A stretch of DNA of 64,000 bases. It comes from Peptoniphilus rachelemmaiella. GTDB taxonomy: Bacteria > Bacillota > Clostridia > Tissierellales > Peptoniphilaceae. Made by a program: the position numbers and the translations under genes. This document shows positions 8,382 through 15,299 of the stretch, in pieces. The stretch covers positions 1 through 64,000 of the forward strand of contig NZ_CALPBW010000011.1 of NCBI RefSeq assembly GCF_943169845.1, written 5' to 3'. The notes below the pieces were generated by a model. It was not told the origin of the DNA, did not search any database, and saw only the letters and a list, made by a program, of their open reading frames with translations. The stretch's first letter is position 1. Each line of letters starts with the position of its first letter.

Positions 8382-8411
8382 AAAAAAATCCACCGGGTTT
8401 TCCCGATGGAT
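8382..8411 (-). terminator. Intrinsic terminator of the 147-aa gene
   Basis: On the minus strand ATCCATCGGG, AAAA and CCCGGTGGAT form a 10-bp stem with one wobble pair, followed by seven T residues. Confidence 0.85.
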
Positions 8412-8413
8412 GT

Positions 8414-8857
8414 TTACTTCTCCCTTACCCGATAGATGAAATCGCCGCGGTAAAATAGATCCATGTAGATTTCCAAGTCTTCGTCGCCGCGGCTCAAGAA
8501 GCCGGTGATGAAGCAGTTTTTGTAGCCGTGGTAGGTGCTCATGATGTCCATGGCCTTGAATTTTGAATGGAAGGCGTCGAGGAAGGTCGCCAGGGTCATT
8601 TTTTCGCCGACGAAGCCGCCCACATTGCCCGTGAGGACGTTTTTGTATTCCATGATATAAATATAGGAATCTTCCGGGGACACGCCGGTGACGATGACCT
8701 CGCCATCCACCATGGCATCGGCCGCGGTGTCCACGAAGCCGTATTGGGGCACGAGGCGCAGCTTGCCGCTTTCGTAATCAAATGCCACGTCGACGATGTG
8801 GGCGTCGTGGAGGCTGAAGCGATCCCCTGCTTCTTTTTCTCTCTTGTAGTCGGTCAT
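8414..8857 (-). CDS. Hypothetical protein, 147 aa
   Basis: A soluble protein of mixed alpha/beta appearance with no signal peptide or membrane segment and no recognised family. The ATG at 8857 has GAAAGGAAAA before it, and the frame ends next to a strong terminator, so it is a real single-gene unit. Base composition matches the host chromosome. Confidence 0.6.
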   Translation of the reverse strand: MTDYKREKEAGDRFSLHDAHIVDVAFDYESGKLRLVPQYGFVDTAADAMVDGEVIVTGVSPEDSYIYIMEYKNVLTGNVGGFVGEKMTLATFLDAFHSKFKAMDIMSTYHGYKNCFITGFLSRGDEDLEIYMDLFYRGDFIYRVREK

Positions 8858-8975
8858 CTGTTTTCCTTTCTCGTCCTACGATCCATTATACATGGCCTTT
8901 TTCGACGACGAAGCTCTATTTGCGCCTGCAGACGCCGCCGGCCATGGTGTAACTCTTTTATTTTTCTTCCCCACG

Positions 8976-9010
8976 CAAAACAGCCACAGAGGCATTCTCC
9001 GTGGCTGTAT
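8976..9010 (-). terminator. Terminator after the sortase gene
   Basis: A 12-bp stem with one mismatch (8980-8991 with 8997-9008) and a short T-tract on the minus strand sits 4 bp beyond the sortase stop codon. Confidence 0.65.
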
Positions 9011-9013
9011 TCC

Positions 9014-9688
9014 TTACAGATCTCGGATGCCCACCAGTTCCGATTTCACCAAGAGGCGTTTGTTGTTTTTCGGATAGGGATGGCAGCTCATGAGGTAGAG
9101 TTTGGTTTTGTCTTCTTCGCGAATGAAGCGGCTCCAGTCGTTGGGCTCCACCACTTCGTCGCCGGTCACTTGGTAGTAGAGGACCTGTTTTCTGGTGGTG
9201 ATTTTTATTTCGTCGCCGGGCGCCAGTTTGCCGATGTGCAAAAAGTAATCCAGCCCTTTGCCCGAGCCGCGGTGGCCGGCCAAGACAGTGATGGTGTTTT
9301 TCGACCTGCTCGGGGGATCCGTGGTGTCCACGACGCCGGCGCCGAGGAGGAGATTTTTCTTGCTCGTGTTGTCGAAGATGGGCAGCACCACGCCGATTTT
9401 ATCGATGCGGATGACGCCCAGGGCGTTTTCGTAGGTGATGGCATCTTCCTGAGGGGCCTTGGCAGGCTCTTGCCCGCCTTGCGCGCTTTTTGCCGCCTGC
9501 GCGGCTTTTGCGGCTTTTTCTTTTTCCGCCGCCTTTTGCATCGCTTCTTCCAGGGCCATGGCGGCCTTTTTTTGGCGCACATTTTTGAAATGGACCTTCA
9601 CGGGAATTGCCGCCCCAATAAGGAGAAGGGAAATCCCCAGGATTATTAGGAATTTCCCTTGCCTGTTTTTGTTTTTACTTGGCTTCAT
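9014..9688 (-). CDS. Class C/D-type sortase
   Basis: 224 residues: an N-terminal transmembrane helix (about 12-30), an Ala/Lys-rich linker with coiled-coil character (about 40-78), then the sortase beta-barrel. The catalytic residues are visible: His in LAGHRGSG, Cys in YLMSCHPYP and Arg in NNKRLLVKSEL. It should cleave an LPXTG-type signal and transfer the protein to peptidoglycan or a pilin lysine. It overlaps the upstream LPKTG gene by 14 bp, so the two are translationally coupled and that protein is the likely dedicated substrate. The exact class is uncertain. Confidence 0.87.
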   Translation of the reverse strand: MKPSKNKNRQGKFLIILGISLLLIGAAIPVKVHFKNVRQKKAAMALEEAMQKAAEKEKAAKAAQAAKSAQGGQEPAKAPQEDAITYENALGVIRIDKIGVVLPIFDNTSKKNLLLGAGVVDTTDPPSRSKNTITVLAGHRGSGKGLDYFLHIGKLAPGDEIKITTRKQVLYYQVTGDEVVEPNDWSRFIREEDKTKLYLMSCHPYPKNNKRLLVKSELVGIRDL

Positions 9689-11279
9689 CGACGGATTCTC
9701 TCTGTTTTTTCACGCCGATGGCGAGAACCACTGCACCGAGAACGGCCAGGCCTGCACCGTAAACCACGGGGCTGATGCCGTCGCCGGTCTTGGGTAATTT
9801 GCCTTTGTTTGCTTGGGTGCCTTGGGTCGTGCGCGCGGCGGTGACGGGAACGCCGTAAACGGTGATCTTGCCGTCTTTTGCGGCGACGGTATCGCCGGAT
9901 TGGATCTTGCCCAGGGCGATGCTGCCGTCTCGATTCACTGTGAAGTTAAAGTCGCGGGCCAGTTGATAGCTTTGGGGCGCCGTCTTCGTGTGGAAGCGGT
10001 AGCTGCCCGGATGCAACATAATCTTGTAGCTTGCGGTGGAAGTCGTCCAGCTTGCGACGGATTTTCCGCTTTGGAGAATTTCCACGGTGGCGCCGGAGAG
10101 TTCGCTGCCGCTTTTATTGGCAACGCTGAATTCCACCCAGACGTTTTGTACCTGTGTGCTCGGTTTAGCCTTTCCTTGTCCCGGTTTTTCCGCCGGTTTC
10201 TTGTTTGGATTTGCCGCAGGTGCATTTGACGGTTCGCCGACGACGATGAGGTCGCCTTCTTTCAGCTTCACGTTTTCACCGGCTTGAACCTTGCTGAGTG
10301 CGACGGTGCCGTCTGCCTTTACTTCAAAGTCAAAGTCTTTGACGACTTTGTGGCCGATGGCGGCAGAGGCTTCGTGGTATTTATAGACGCCCGGTTCCAG
10401 TTCCTGCTTGTTGCTGTCGGATCCGCTCTTCCAGGAAGCGATTTTGATGCCGTCTTTGTAGATTTCGATTTCGGTTCCCAAAAGGGCCTTGCCCGAGGTA
10501 TCCACTCGGCTGAATGTAACGACCTGCTTGGCGTTTTTGCTGAGAAGGGTCAGTTTTTGATGGCTATCTACGTCGGTAAGCCCGTAGGTGGCCTCGACAA
10601 CTTTATCGCTTTCAACTTTAAAGCGAATGGGCTCCGCCTTTTCGTGACCGTAGGGCACGGTGGTTTGCGAAAATTCGTACACGCCATCTTTAAATTCCTT
10701 TATGGCGATCCCTTTCAGGGCGTCTTCGCTAAACCATTTCTTCACGACAGTGCCTTCGCTGTCTTTAATTTGCAGCTCCGACCCGGTTAAATTTTTGTCA
10801 CTACTGTCTTTCAGGCTGAAGTAAATTTGCTTTTCAGTGGGCTTCGCTTTTAAGAACAGGGTTTCGTTGCCGTCTTTTTTATCTTTATCCAGATATTCTT
10901 TGTCGACTTCCAGTTTACCCTCATCTTTGATTTCAAACTTGATGGATTTATTCTCAAGAGTATAGCCCTCCGGCAAATCGGTTACGGTCAATTCATATAT
11001 GCCCTTATCACGCGTCAATTCATAAGGCGTTTTCTTTGTTTCAAGCGTTTCTTTCAACTTCTCGCCGTCTTTTTTGATTTCGAATTTTGCACCGGCCAAT
11101 TTCTCGTCGCCGACGCTACGAAGACTGAAGAAGAGTTTGCCTGTTTCTTTTTTCGTCTTTTCTGATGATGCGGTAGCAGGTTTAGCCGATCCATCCGACG
11201 GCTTGGCCGCCAAGGTCGGGGAGACTGTGGCTAAAACAAAAGTCATGGCTAACAGTAGGGCTGTTAATTGTCTCTTCAT
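9675..11279 (-). CDS. LPXTG-anchored surface protein with SpaA/Cna-B-like repeats
   Basis: 534 residues. A signal peptide (cleavage likely near residue 25, after PTLA) is followed by about four prealbumin-like beta domains: around 46-150, 150-245, 250-350 and 375-485. Recurrent lines include LxGxxxEIxKDG and EPGVYKYHEASAAIGH. A proline-rich linker separates domains 3 and 4. The C-terminus has LPKTGDG, a hydrophobic helix and a charged tail. It resembles minor pilins or adhesins of Gram-positive bacteria; isopeptide bonds were not verified. A -10 box lies at 11358-11363 on the minus strand. It is adjacent to the tRNA-Val integration site. Confidence 0.87.
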   Translation of the reverse strand: MKRQLTALLLAMTFVLATVSPTLAAKPSDGSAKPATASSEKTKKETGKLFFSLRSVGDEKLAGAKFEIKKDGEKLKETLETKKTPYELTRDKGIYELTVTDLPEGYTLENKSIKFEIKDEGKLEVDKEYLDKDKKDGNETLFLKAKPTEKQIYFSLKDSSDKNLTGSELQIKDSEGTVVKKWFSEDALKGIAIKEFKDGVYEFSQTTVPYGHEKAEPIRFKVESDKVVEATYGLTDVDSHQKLTLLSKNAKQVVTFSRVDTSGKALLGTEIEIYKDGIKIASWKSGSDSNKQELEPGVYKYHEASAAIGHKVVKDFDFEVKADGTVALSKVQAGENVKLKEGDLIVVGEPSNAPAANPNKKPAEKPGQGKAKPSTQVQNVWVEFSVANKSGSELSGATVEILQSGKSVASWTTSTASYKIMLHPGSYRFHTKTAPQSYQLARDFNFTVNRDGSIALGKIQSGDTVAAKDGKITVYGVPVTAARTTQGTQANKGKLPKTGDGISPVVYGAGLAVLGAVVLAIGVKKQRESVDEAK

Positions 11280-11450
11280 GTCGTCACTCCTTCTTCAATT
11301 AGGTACATCCTTCTATATTCATCAAAGTCTTTGCCGAATTGATTATTTCACATGTATATTATATCACGATTCATTCATCTTATGGAAAAAATTCCCGCAG
11401 TCCGTCGGTCCCATGGAGCACCCCTTTTTCTGTCTAAAGTTTTCGGGCAT

Positions 11451-11476
11451 AAAAAAACGCACCCTTTCAGGTGCGT
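11451..11476 (-). terminator. Original terminator of the split tRNA-Val gene
   Basis: A 7-bp stem (ACGCACC 11457-11463 with GGTGCGT 11470-11476) is followed by a T-run on the minus strand. It lies 4 bp beyond the tRNA 3' end preserved in attL, so it was probably the native tRNA terminator before prophage insertion. Confidence 0.75.
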
Positions 11477-11480
11477 CATT

Positions 11481-11507
11481 TGGTGGACAGTACTGGACTT
11501 GAACCAG
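11481..11507. other. attL: attL core
   Basis: 27 bp identical to 59542-59568 and equal to the T-arm and acceptor 3' part of tRNA-Val including CCA. The bases to the left (tRNA terminator) are host; those to the right are prophage. Just inside, 11508-11560 can fold into nested hairpins, including GGCTA-GAAA-TAGCC. Confidence 0.9.
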
Positions 11508-11563
11508 TGGAGATGACGCTTATAAACGGCTAGAAATAGCCATCTCTGGCGTTATCAGCTAAA

Positions 11564-11586
11564 AAAGCGGGGAGAAAAAGCGGGGA
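11564..11586 (+). repeat. Candidate integrase arm-type sites next to attL
   Basis: Two direct copies of AAAGCGGGGA (11564-11573 and 11577-11586). The same motif occurs in the same orientation at the other prophage end, which suggests integrase arm sites. Confidence 0.5.
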
Positions 11587-11604
11587 CTGTGATATAATAA
11601 GTGC

Positions 11605-11663
11605 GAATTGAAAAACTCATTTGTTTTTGTGGCGGGTGCACTTGTGCGCCCGTGATTTTTTTT
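11605..11663 (+). ncRNA. Candidate small RNA at the prophage left edge
   Basis: An extended -10 promoter (TG-a-TATAAT, 11590-11598) is followed within 60 nt by a hairpin (11633-11641 with 11644-11652) and eight T residues. No convincing peptide is encoded. It is transcribed opposite to the lytic operon and needs RNA evidence. Confidence 0.45.
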
Positions 11664-11671
11664 GCACTTAG

Positions 11672-11698
11672 AAAGGCGGGAAGGATAACCCGCCTTTT
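11672..11698. terminator. Terminator after the AP2-domain gene
   Basis: An 8-bp stem (AGGCGGG with CCCGCCT region, 11673-11680 and 11689-11696) has a T-rich flank on the plus side and a short TTT on the minus side. It closes the leftmost prophage operon and may act in both directions. Confidence 0.55.
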
Positions 11699-11699
11699 A

Positions 11700-12416
11700 T
11701 TATTTATCTTTATCGTCGTCTTTGATCTCTACTTTATGGACTGCCTGTTTATTAAATTCTTCGATTACCGGATTAAAATACTTTTTTTCCGCTTCTTTCC
11801 TCGCTTGAGCGGCTTCTTCTAGCGTATCAAAAACGCCTAAATATTTCCTTTTTTTGCGCAATGATATTTCCGCAGTATACTTGTTGCGATGAAAATATAC
11901 ACCTTTCACGCCGGTTTTACCCCATGACTTTTTCTGAAGTCCGGTAACGCGCGTTCCATCAAAAAGATAAGAATTTACTGTTTCAACGCTCTTTTCTTTC
12001 TTATTGCACCCGCACGAAACCGTCGTTGCATGCGGGCCTACTACATCAGTTATAACTGGTCTTATCTCGTTACCGCAGTCGCATTTACATAAAAGTCTAT
12101 AGTTATATACATTCTTTTTTGGGTCATCCTCATCTTTATAGACATCAAGTATCGTTAGCCTTCCAAACTTTTTGCCGACTAATTCTTTTTTAAGTTTTTC
12201 AATCTCTTTTTTTCTACGCTCATCTTTTCTATCTTTTTTGATCTTTTTGTATTTAGACTCTGCCTCGTCTCGCGCTTTTATTGCTTCTTCCAGTGTGTCA
12301 TACGTTCCCACGTGCACAGCTCTGGATTTTTCATTGGTCGCCCTCACTCTATACCTGCCGTTAGGCTTGAGGTCAATCCCTCTATCAACAACAATCACTT
12401 TACGCTTGTCTGCCAT
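11700..12416 (-). CDS. Double AP2-like DNA-binding protein with central Cys cluster
   Basis: 238 residues. Two AP2-like modules, around 12-55 (YRVRATNEKSRAVHVGTYDT) and around 168-212 (GVKGVYFHRNKYTAEISLRK), flank a segment with CKCDCGNE and SCGCNK that could bind zinc. AP2 domains in phages usually accompany HNH homing endonucleases, but no HNH motif is visible, so this may be a regulator or a remnant. An ATG at 12416 is preferred to the TTG at 12422. It overlaps the end of the upstream gene. Confidence 0.7.
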   Translation of the reverse strand: MADKRKVIVVDRGIDLKPNGRYRVRATNEKSRAVHVGTYDTLEEAIKARDEAESKYKKIKKDRKDERRKKEIEKLKKELVGKKFGRLTILDVYKDEDDPKKNVYNYRLLCKCDCGNEIRPVITDVVGPHATTVSCGCNKKEKSVETVNSYLFDGTRVTGLQKKSWGKTGVKGVYFHRNKYTAEISLRKKRKYLGVFDTLEEAAQARKEAEKKYFNPVIEEFNKQAVHKVEIKDDDKDK

Positions 12417-12418
12417 AA

Positions 12419-12862
12419 TCAATCATTCTCTTTAAAGTACTTTTCCAAGGCCATGATGATGACGTCGTTTTTAGCCACGCCTTGCTTCGATCGCTCAATC
12501 TCGATCTTGTCATTGAGCGCTGCGGGGATATAGGCGTATACTCTGACCACACTCTCATCTTCCACAACCGCGCCAAACTCATTTTCGTAGGTTTCGGCGG
12601 GGAGATATTCCTCCGCCCACTCTTTGGCCTCGTCGTAGGTCAAGGGCTTGATGATCGCCAAGCCTTCGCGGCTTGAGTCGCCATATTCCCGGCTGTATAT
12701 GCTACCGGGGCCGCCGTCGCAGAATAAAAAGTATTCGCCGGTGCGCTTCCGGTACAAATCCTCATCGTAGCCGTATAACCGATCTTCGGGTTTGTAGCAG
12801 TACGAGCTTATATAAGTTGCGGTGTTGGTGTCGTAAACTTTATTTTTAATGATCTTTCTCAT
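12419..12862 (-). CDS. Phage accessory protein with ribbon-helix-helix-like C-terminus
   Basis: 147 residues. The N-terminal part (KVYDTNTATYISSY, YRKRTGEYFLFCDGG) resembles a hypothetical family common on Firmicutes mobile elements. The last 40 residues (IPAALNDKIEIERSKQGVAK and onward) look like a ribbon-helix-helix DNA-binding or antitoxin-like fold. GGAGGAC precedes the ATG. The function is unknown. It lies in the accessory segment at the left prophage end. Confidence 0.55.
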   Translation of the reverse strand: MRKIIKNKVYDTNTATYISSYCYKPEDRLYGYDEDLYRKRTGEYFLFCDGGPGSIYSREYGDSSREGLAIIKPLTYDEAKEWAEEYLPAETYENEFGAVVEDESVVRVYAYIPAALNDKIEIERSKQGVAKNDVIIMALEKYFKEND

Positions 12863-12913
12863 AATGTCCTCCTGTGGATTTTTTTTAGAAGGGGCCCGAA
12901 GGCCCCGCCAAGT

Positions 12914-13222
12914 TTATTTTGTGAATCTTGCGAATGCATCGTCTTTTTCTATTTTTGCAATTCCATTTTTTACAAGGTAATCGTATATTAATTCTGTGAA
13001 ATCTTCCCAATATGTGGTATCCCAATCACTGACCCATGATTCTTTTATGATATCAACGTATCCTACTGTTACATGGTCATATCTACATTTAAATGATGTA
13101 CTCAATGCTATAGTTTTTCCACCGTATAAATCTGTCGAGAGATAGACGCGTTCTTTTTCGCCTTTTTCTTCGTTTTCGTCCCAGTAGATTTTTCCGTAGT
13201 TGGTCAAGGTTCTTTTTGTCAT
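12914..13222 (-). CDS. Hypothetical phage protein, 102 aa
   Basis: A small soluble protein rich in Tyr and Trp with no recognised family. It is the first gene of the leftmost accessory operon and has its own strong promoter (13280-13308, minus strand) and GGAG-type RBS. A GC-rich hairpin without a T-run follows its stop codon (about 12889-12906). Confidence 0.5.
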   Translation of the reverse strand: MTKRTLTNYGKIYWDENEEKGEKERVYLSTDLYGGKTIALSTSFKCRYDHVTVGYVDIIKESWVSDWDTTYWEDFTELIYDYLVKNGIAKIEKDDAFARFTK

Positions 13223-13279
13223 ATTGTGTCTCCTTTTTTTTAACTCTTGGGCGTTGCCCTTTCCTCATTTCTTGTCTTT

Positions 13280-13308
13280 ATTATATACTAGAGTTGGCGG
13301 CAAGTCAA
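13280..13308 (-). promoter_or_regulatory. Promoter of the left accessory operon
   Basis: On the minus strand TTGACT (13308-13303), a 17-bp spacer and TATAAT (13285-13280). It is back to back with the plus-strand promoter of the hairpin array. Confidence 0.8.
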
Positions 13309-13328
13309 GTCTTTTTTAAAACTTTTTT

Positions 13329-13357
13329 TTGACTTTTTTGAAAAAATCGAGTATATT
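13329..13357 (+). promoter_or_regulatory. Promoter of the hairpin-array RNA
   Basis: TTGACT (13329-13334), a 17-bp spacer and TATATT (13352-13357). It drives only the non-coding repeat array, with transcription expected from about 13364. Confidence 0.8.
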
Positions 13358-13363
13358 AAAAGC

Positions 13364-13627
13364 GTAGCGAGGCGGGTTTGTCATATTGTCTCGTCTCGTC
13401 AGGTCTAAGACCTGTGGATTTAAACACATTAGTTTAGGACAGTGATTCAGGGCGCGAGCCCTGCGGATTGAAACATATTTTTATACGATCGCGATCAGGG
13501 GCTATGCCCCTGTGGATTGAAAAGTGTCTGTATGCGATTGAGATCAGGGGCATGGCCCCTGCGGATTGAAATGAGTCAATATGCGACTGTTCTAACGCAA
13601 AAATGGGAGCTCCGGCTCCTCTTTTTG
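13364..13627 (+). ncRNA. Hairpin-array RNA with four CRISPR-repeat-like units
   Basis: An RNA of about 260 nt is predicted from the promoter at 13329 and a terminator at 13605-13626 (GGAGC-TCCG-GCTCC, then TCTTTTT). It contains four units with a 49-bp period. Each has a hairpin followed by GGATTGAAA (GGATTTAAA in unit 1). Stem sequences differ between units but stay paired. No ORF with an RBS lies on this strand. It is antisense to nothing known and opposite to the lytic operon. The function is unknown; CRISPR-repeat mimicry is the leading guess. Confidence 0.65.
13400..13595 (+). repeat. 49-bp tandem repeat, four copies
   Basis: Hairpins lie at 13400-13414, 13448-13463, 13496-13512 and 13545-13561, and GGATT starts at 13416, 13465, 13514 and 13563, exactly 49 bp apart. 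Units 2-4 also share TATRCGAYYG about 20 nt after the hairpin, so only about 9 nt per unit is truly variable. Confidence 0.85.
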
Positions 13628-13635
13628 TTTGTAAC

Positions 13636-13676
13636 AAAAAAAGAGGCTTACCGGGAATTACCCGATAAGCCCTTTT
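13636..13676 (-). terminator. Terminator of the late (structural/lysis) operon
   Basis: A stem of about 11 bp with one wobble (13645-13655 with 13661-13671) is followed by a T-run on the minus strand. It overlaps the last codons of the 89-aa gene and ends the late transcript before the hairpin array. Confidence 0.75.
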
Positions 13677-13917
13677 GAGAATTAAAGTACCTTTGCTTTT
13701 TGTGTAAACGCTTAAACTCTTCCTCCGAGAGCAACCGCTGCACAGCGATTTTATATTCCTTACAATAAGGATATTTCCCGGCATCCACGAGCCGGCGGAC
13801 GTTTAGAGCGTCTTTTTTTGTGTGCATGTGGGCGTGTTGCTCGTAGCTCCCGCCCTCTCGCTTGATGAGCCACGGGCGATCACCGCAACCGGGCTTATAC
13901 AAAATCGTCAGCTGCAT
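13648..13917 (-). CDS. Small phage protein, 89 aa, end of lysis module
   Basis: A basic, His- and Lys-rich protein beginning LTILYKPGCGDRPWLIKREG. It starts 4 bp after the holin stop and is the last gene of the late operon. No family was recognised. Its last codons encode part of the terminator stem. Confidence 0.55.
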   Translation of the reverse strand: MQLTILYKPGCGDRPWLIKREGGSYEQHAHMHTKKDALNVRRLVDAGKYPYCKEYKIAVQRLLSEEEFKRLHKKQRYFNSQKGLSGNSR

Positions 13918-13920
13918 AAG

Positions 13921-14196
13921 CTATTTATGCGCGTGATCTTTGTATGCCTCTTTTTCCTGCGGGCTTACGATGCCCTTATCGCCCACTCTCGACCCGCTCT
14001 CATAAAGTCCCACGGCGGAGAGCCCGATCACGATGCCTGTCACGACATGCTCGGGAGAGATGCCCGCAACGGCCACGTACATAATCGCGCCGACGAGGAT
14101 CGCCACAATGGGAGAGTATTTAGCCGGGAGTCCAGCAATTTTACAGGCCTGTACGATACCCAACACTGCCGCCGTCATGACAATCGCATTTTGCAT
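13921..14196 (-). CDS. Holin
   Basis: 91 residues with two to three transmembrane helices (about 7-22, 25-45 and 48-65) and a charged cytoplasmic tail ending KDHAHK, the usual holin layout. It overlaps the 3' end of the endolysin gene by 56 bp in another frame. Holins form membrane lesions that release endolysin at lysis. Confidence 0.78.
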   Translation of the reverse strand: MQNAIVMTAAVLGIVQACKIAGLPAKYSPIVAILVGAIMYVAVAGISPEHVVTGIVIGLSAVGLYESGSRVGDKGIVSPQEKEAYKDHAHK

Positions 14197-14992
14197 TTTT
14201 TGCCTCCTTCGCTTTATACGTTCTTACCAGCATCGCCGCAACTTCCGCCCGTGTCGCCATGGCACCGGGACGGGTTCCATCGGTGATGCCGAGTTCCTTC
14301 GCTTCTTCCCACTCTGCTTCCGCCCATTTAGGCAGATAATCCGGATCAACTTTTTGTGTCATTAAATACTCCTTCCGCGCTTTGTCCTGCGCCTTTAAAT
14401 CCTCCACATCCGTGACCTCGGCCACCGGTGCCGCCGCTCTTGCCTGTGGCCCAAACTCCGAGGACTTGGAGAGGTCGATTTGCCACTCAATAGGGGCTTT
14501 AATCTCCTCTTTAAACTGCCACCACATGGCCCAATTATTGGCCCTAAAATTGTGGGGACAATCCTTGCGGCTCACGTCGTAGTGGCGACATACTCTTTCC
14601 GCCGGCACCTTAAACTTGGCCATGAGATTTTTGGTCAGCTCCAAGACGTTTTTATAGGTCTTTTTTTGGTCCGCATCGGCATTAACGCACATCTCGATAC
14701 TGATCGAGTTGTTATTGGTGCATCCGTTGAGATACCTCCCATGGCCTTGGTTATCTCCCACGGCCCAAGCCACCCGACTGTCGCCGATAGTTTGTATGAT
14801 CTGCCTGTCGTCTACAAAGTAGTGCGCGGACCCATACCGCGTCGCTCCCTGTAAATACTCGTAGTGCCCCTCCGCATCGGCTCCCGCGTTGTAATTGCCG
14901 GTGTAGTGGATCACGATAAATTTAATCTCACTGTGGGCCCGCTTGCGCCCGATCTGGCGGGCGTTGGTGATGGGCTTGTAAATGTATTGCAC
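14141..14992 (-). CDS. Endolysin: N-acetylmuramoyl-L-alanine amidase with SLH-like C-terminus
   Basis: 283 residues. The N-terminal Amidase_2 domain spans about 15-165, with the zinc-ligand His29 in VIHYTGN and the CRHYDVSRKDCPHNF motif. A linker (165-215) leads to a segment (PKWAEAEWEEAKELGITDGT) like an S-layer-homology repeat, possibly for wall binding. The start is GTG 14992, preceded by GGGAGG. It cleaves the amide bond between MurNAc and L-Ala at lysis. It lies between the XhlA-like protein and the holin. Confidence 0.88.
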   Translation of the reverse strand: MQYIYKPITNARQIGRKRAHSEIKFIVIHYTGNYNAGADAEGHYEYLQGATRYGSAHYFVDDRQIIQTIGDSRVAWAVGDNQGHGRYLNGCTNNNSISIEMCVNADADQKKTYKNVLELTKNLMAKFKVPAERVCRHYDVSRKDCPHNFRANNWAMWWQFKEEIKAPIEWQIDLSKSSEFGPQARAAAPVAEVTDVEDLKAQDKARKEYLMTQKVDPDYLPKWAEAEWEEAKELGITDGTRPGAMATRAEVAAMLVRTYKAKEAKNAKCDCHDGGSVGYRTGL

Positions 14993-14995
14993 GGA

Positions 14996-15286
14996 TCAAT
15001 CCTCCCTTGTCTTTGCTGTGCAGTAGGTGTCGATCCTAATCACTTCGTCCTCAACCTTATTGATTCTATCGTCGTGGGTCTCCAGTAGTCTGTGGATCTC
15101 GTCCCGATCCTTTTGGCTGTCGAGGATGTCACGGCGTAGCTCCTGGATCGTATCTTCTAAACTTTTTAGCGTGGCTTTTGTCCCTGTCATCACTTTTGTA
15201 AATGGCGTGACGATTAGCCGCGCAAAGCTAAAAATCGCAATAAAGGCGGTTGCCCATTTTGCGATTAAGTCAATGTCAAGTTGCAT
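14996..15286 (-). CDS. Small membrane/coiled-coil protein of the lysis module (XhlA-like)
   Basis: 96 residues with one N-terminal transmembrane helix (about 10-28) and a long coiled coil (about 35-85: TLKSLEDTIQELRRDILDSQ). This layout resembles XhlA/holin-accessory proteins. It lies 4 bp upstream of the endolysin and 14 bp after the tail fibre gene. Confidence 0.6.
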   Translation of the reverse strand: MQLDIDLIAKWATAFIAIFSFARLIVTPFTKVMTGTKATLKSLEDTIQELRRDILDSQKDRDEIHRLLETHDDRINKVEDEVIRIDTYCTAKTRED

Positions 15287-15299
15287 AGATCACTCCTCT

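Noticed and set aside
8567..9649. 360-codon plus-strand ORF across the sortase locus
   Set aside because: It runs antisense to two supported genes and a terminator; the composition explains the open frame.
12889..12906. Intrinsic terminator after the 102-aa gene
   Set aside because: There is a GC-rich hairpin but no T-run on the transcribed strand.
13385..13600. Bona fide CRISPR array
   Set aside because: The period is 49 bp, the repeats are not identical, and only about 9 nt per unit is truly variable. No cas genes are in the window.
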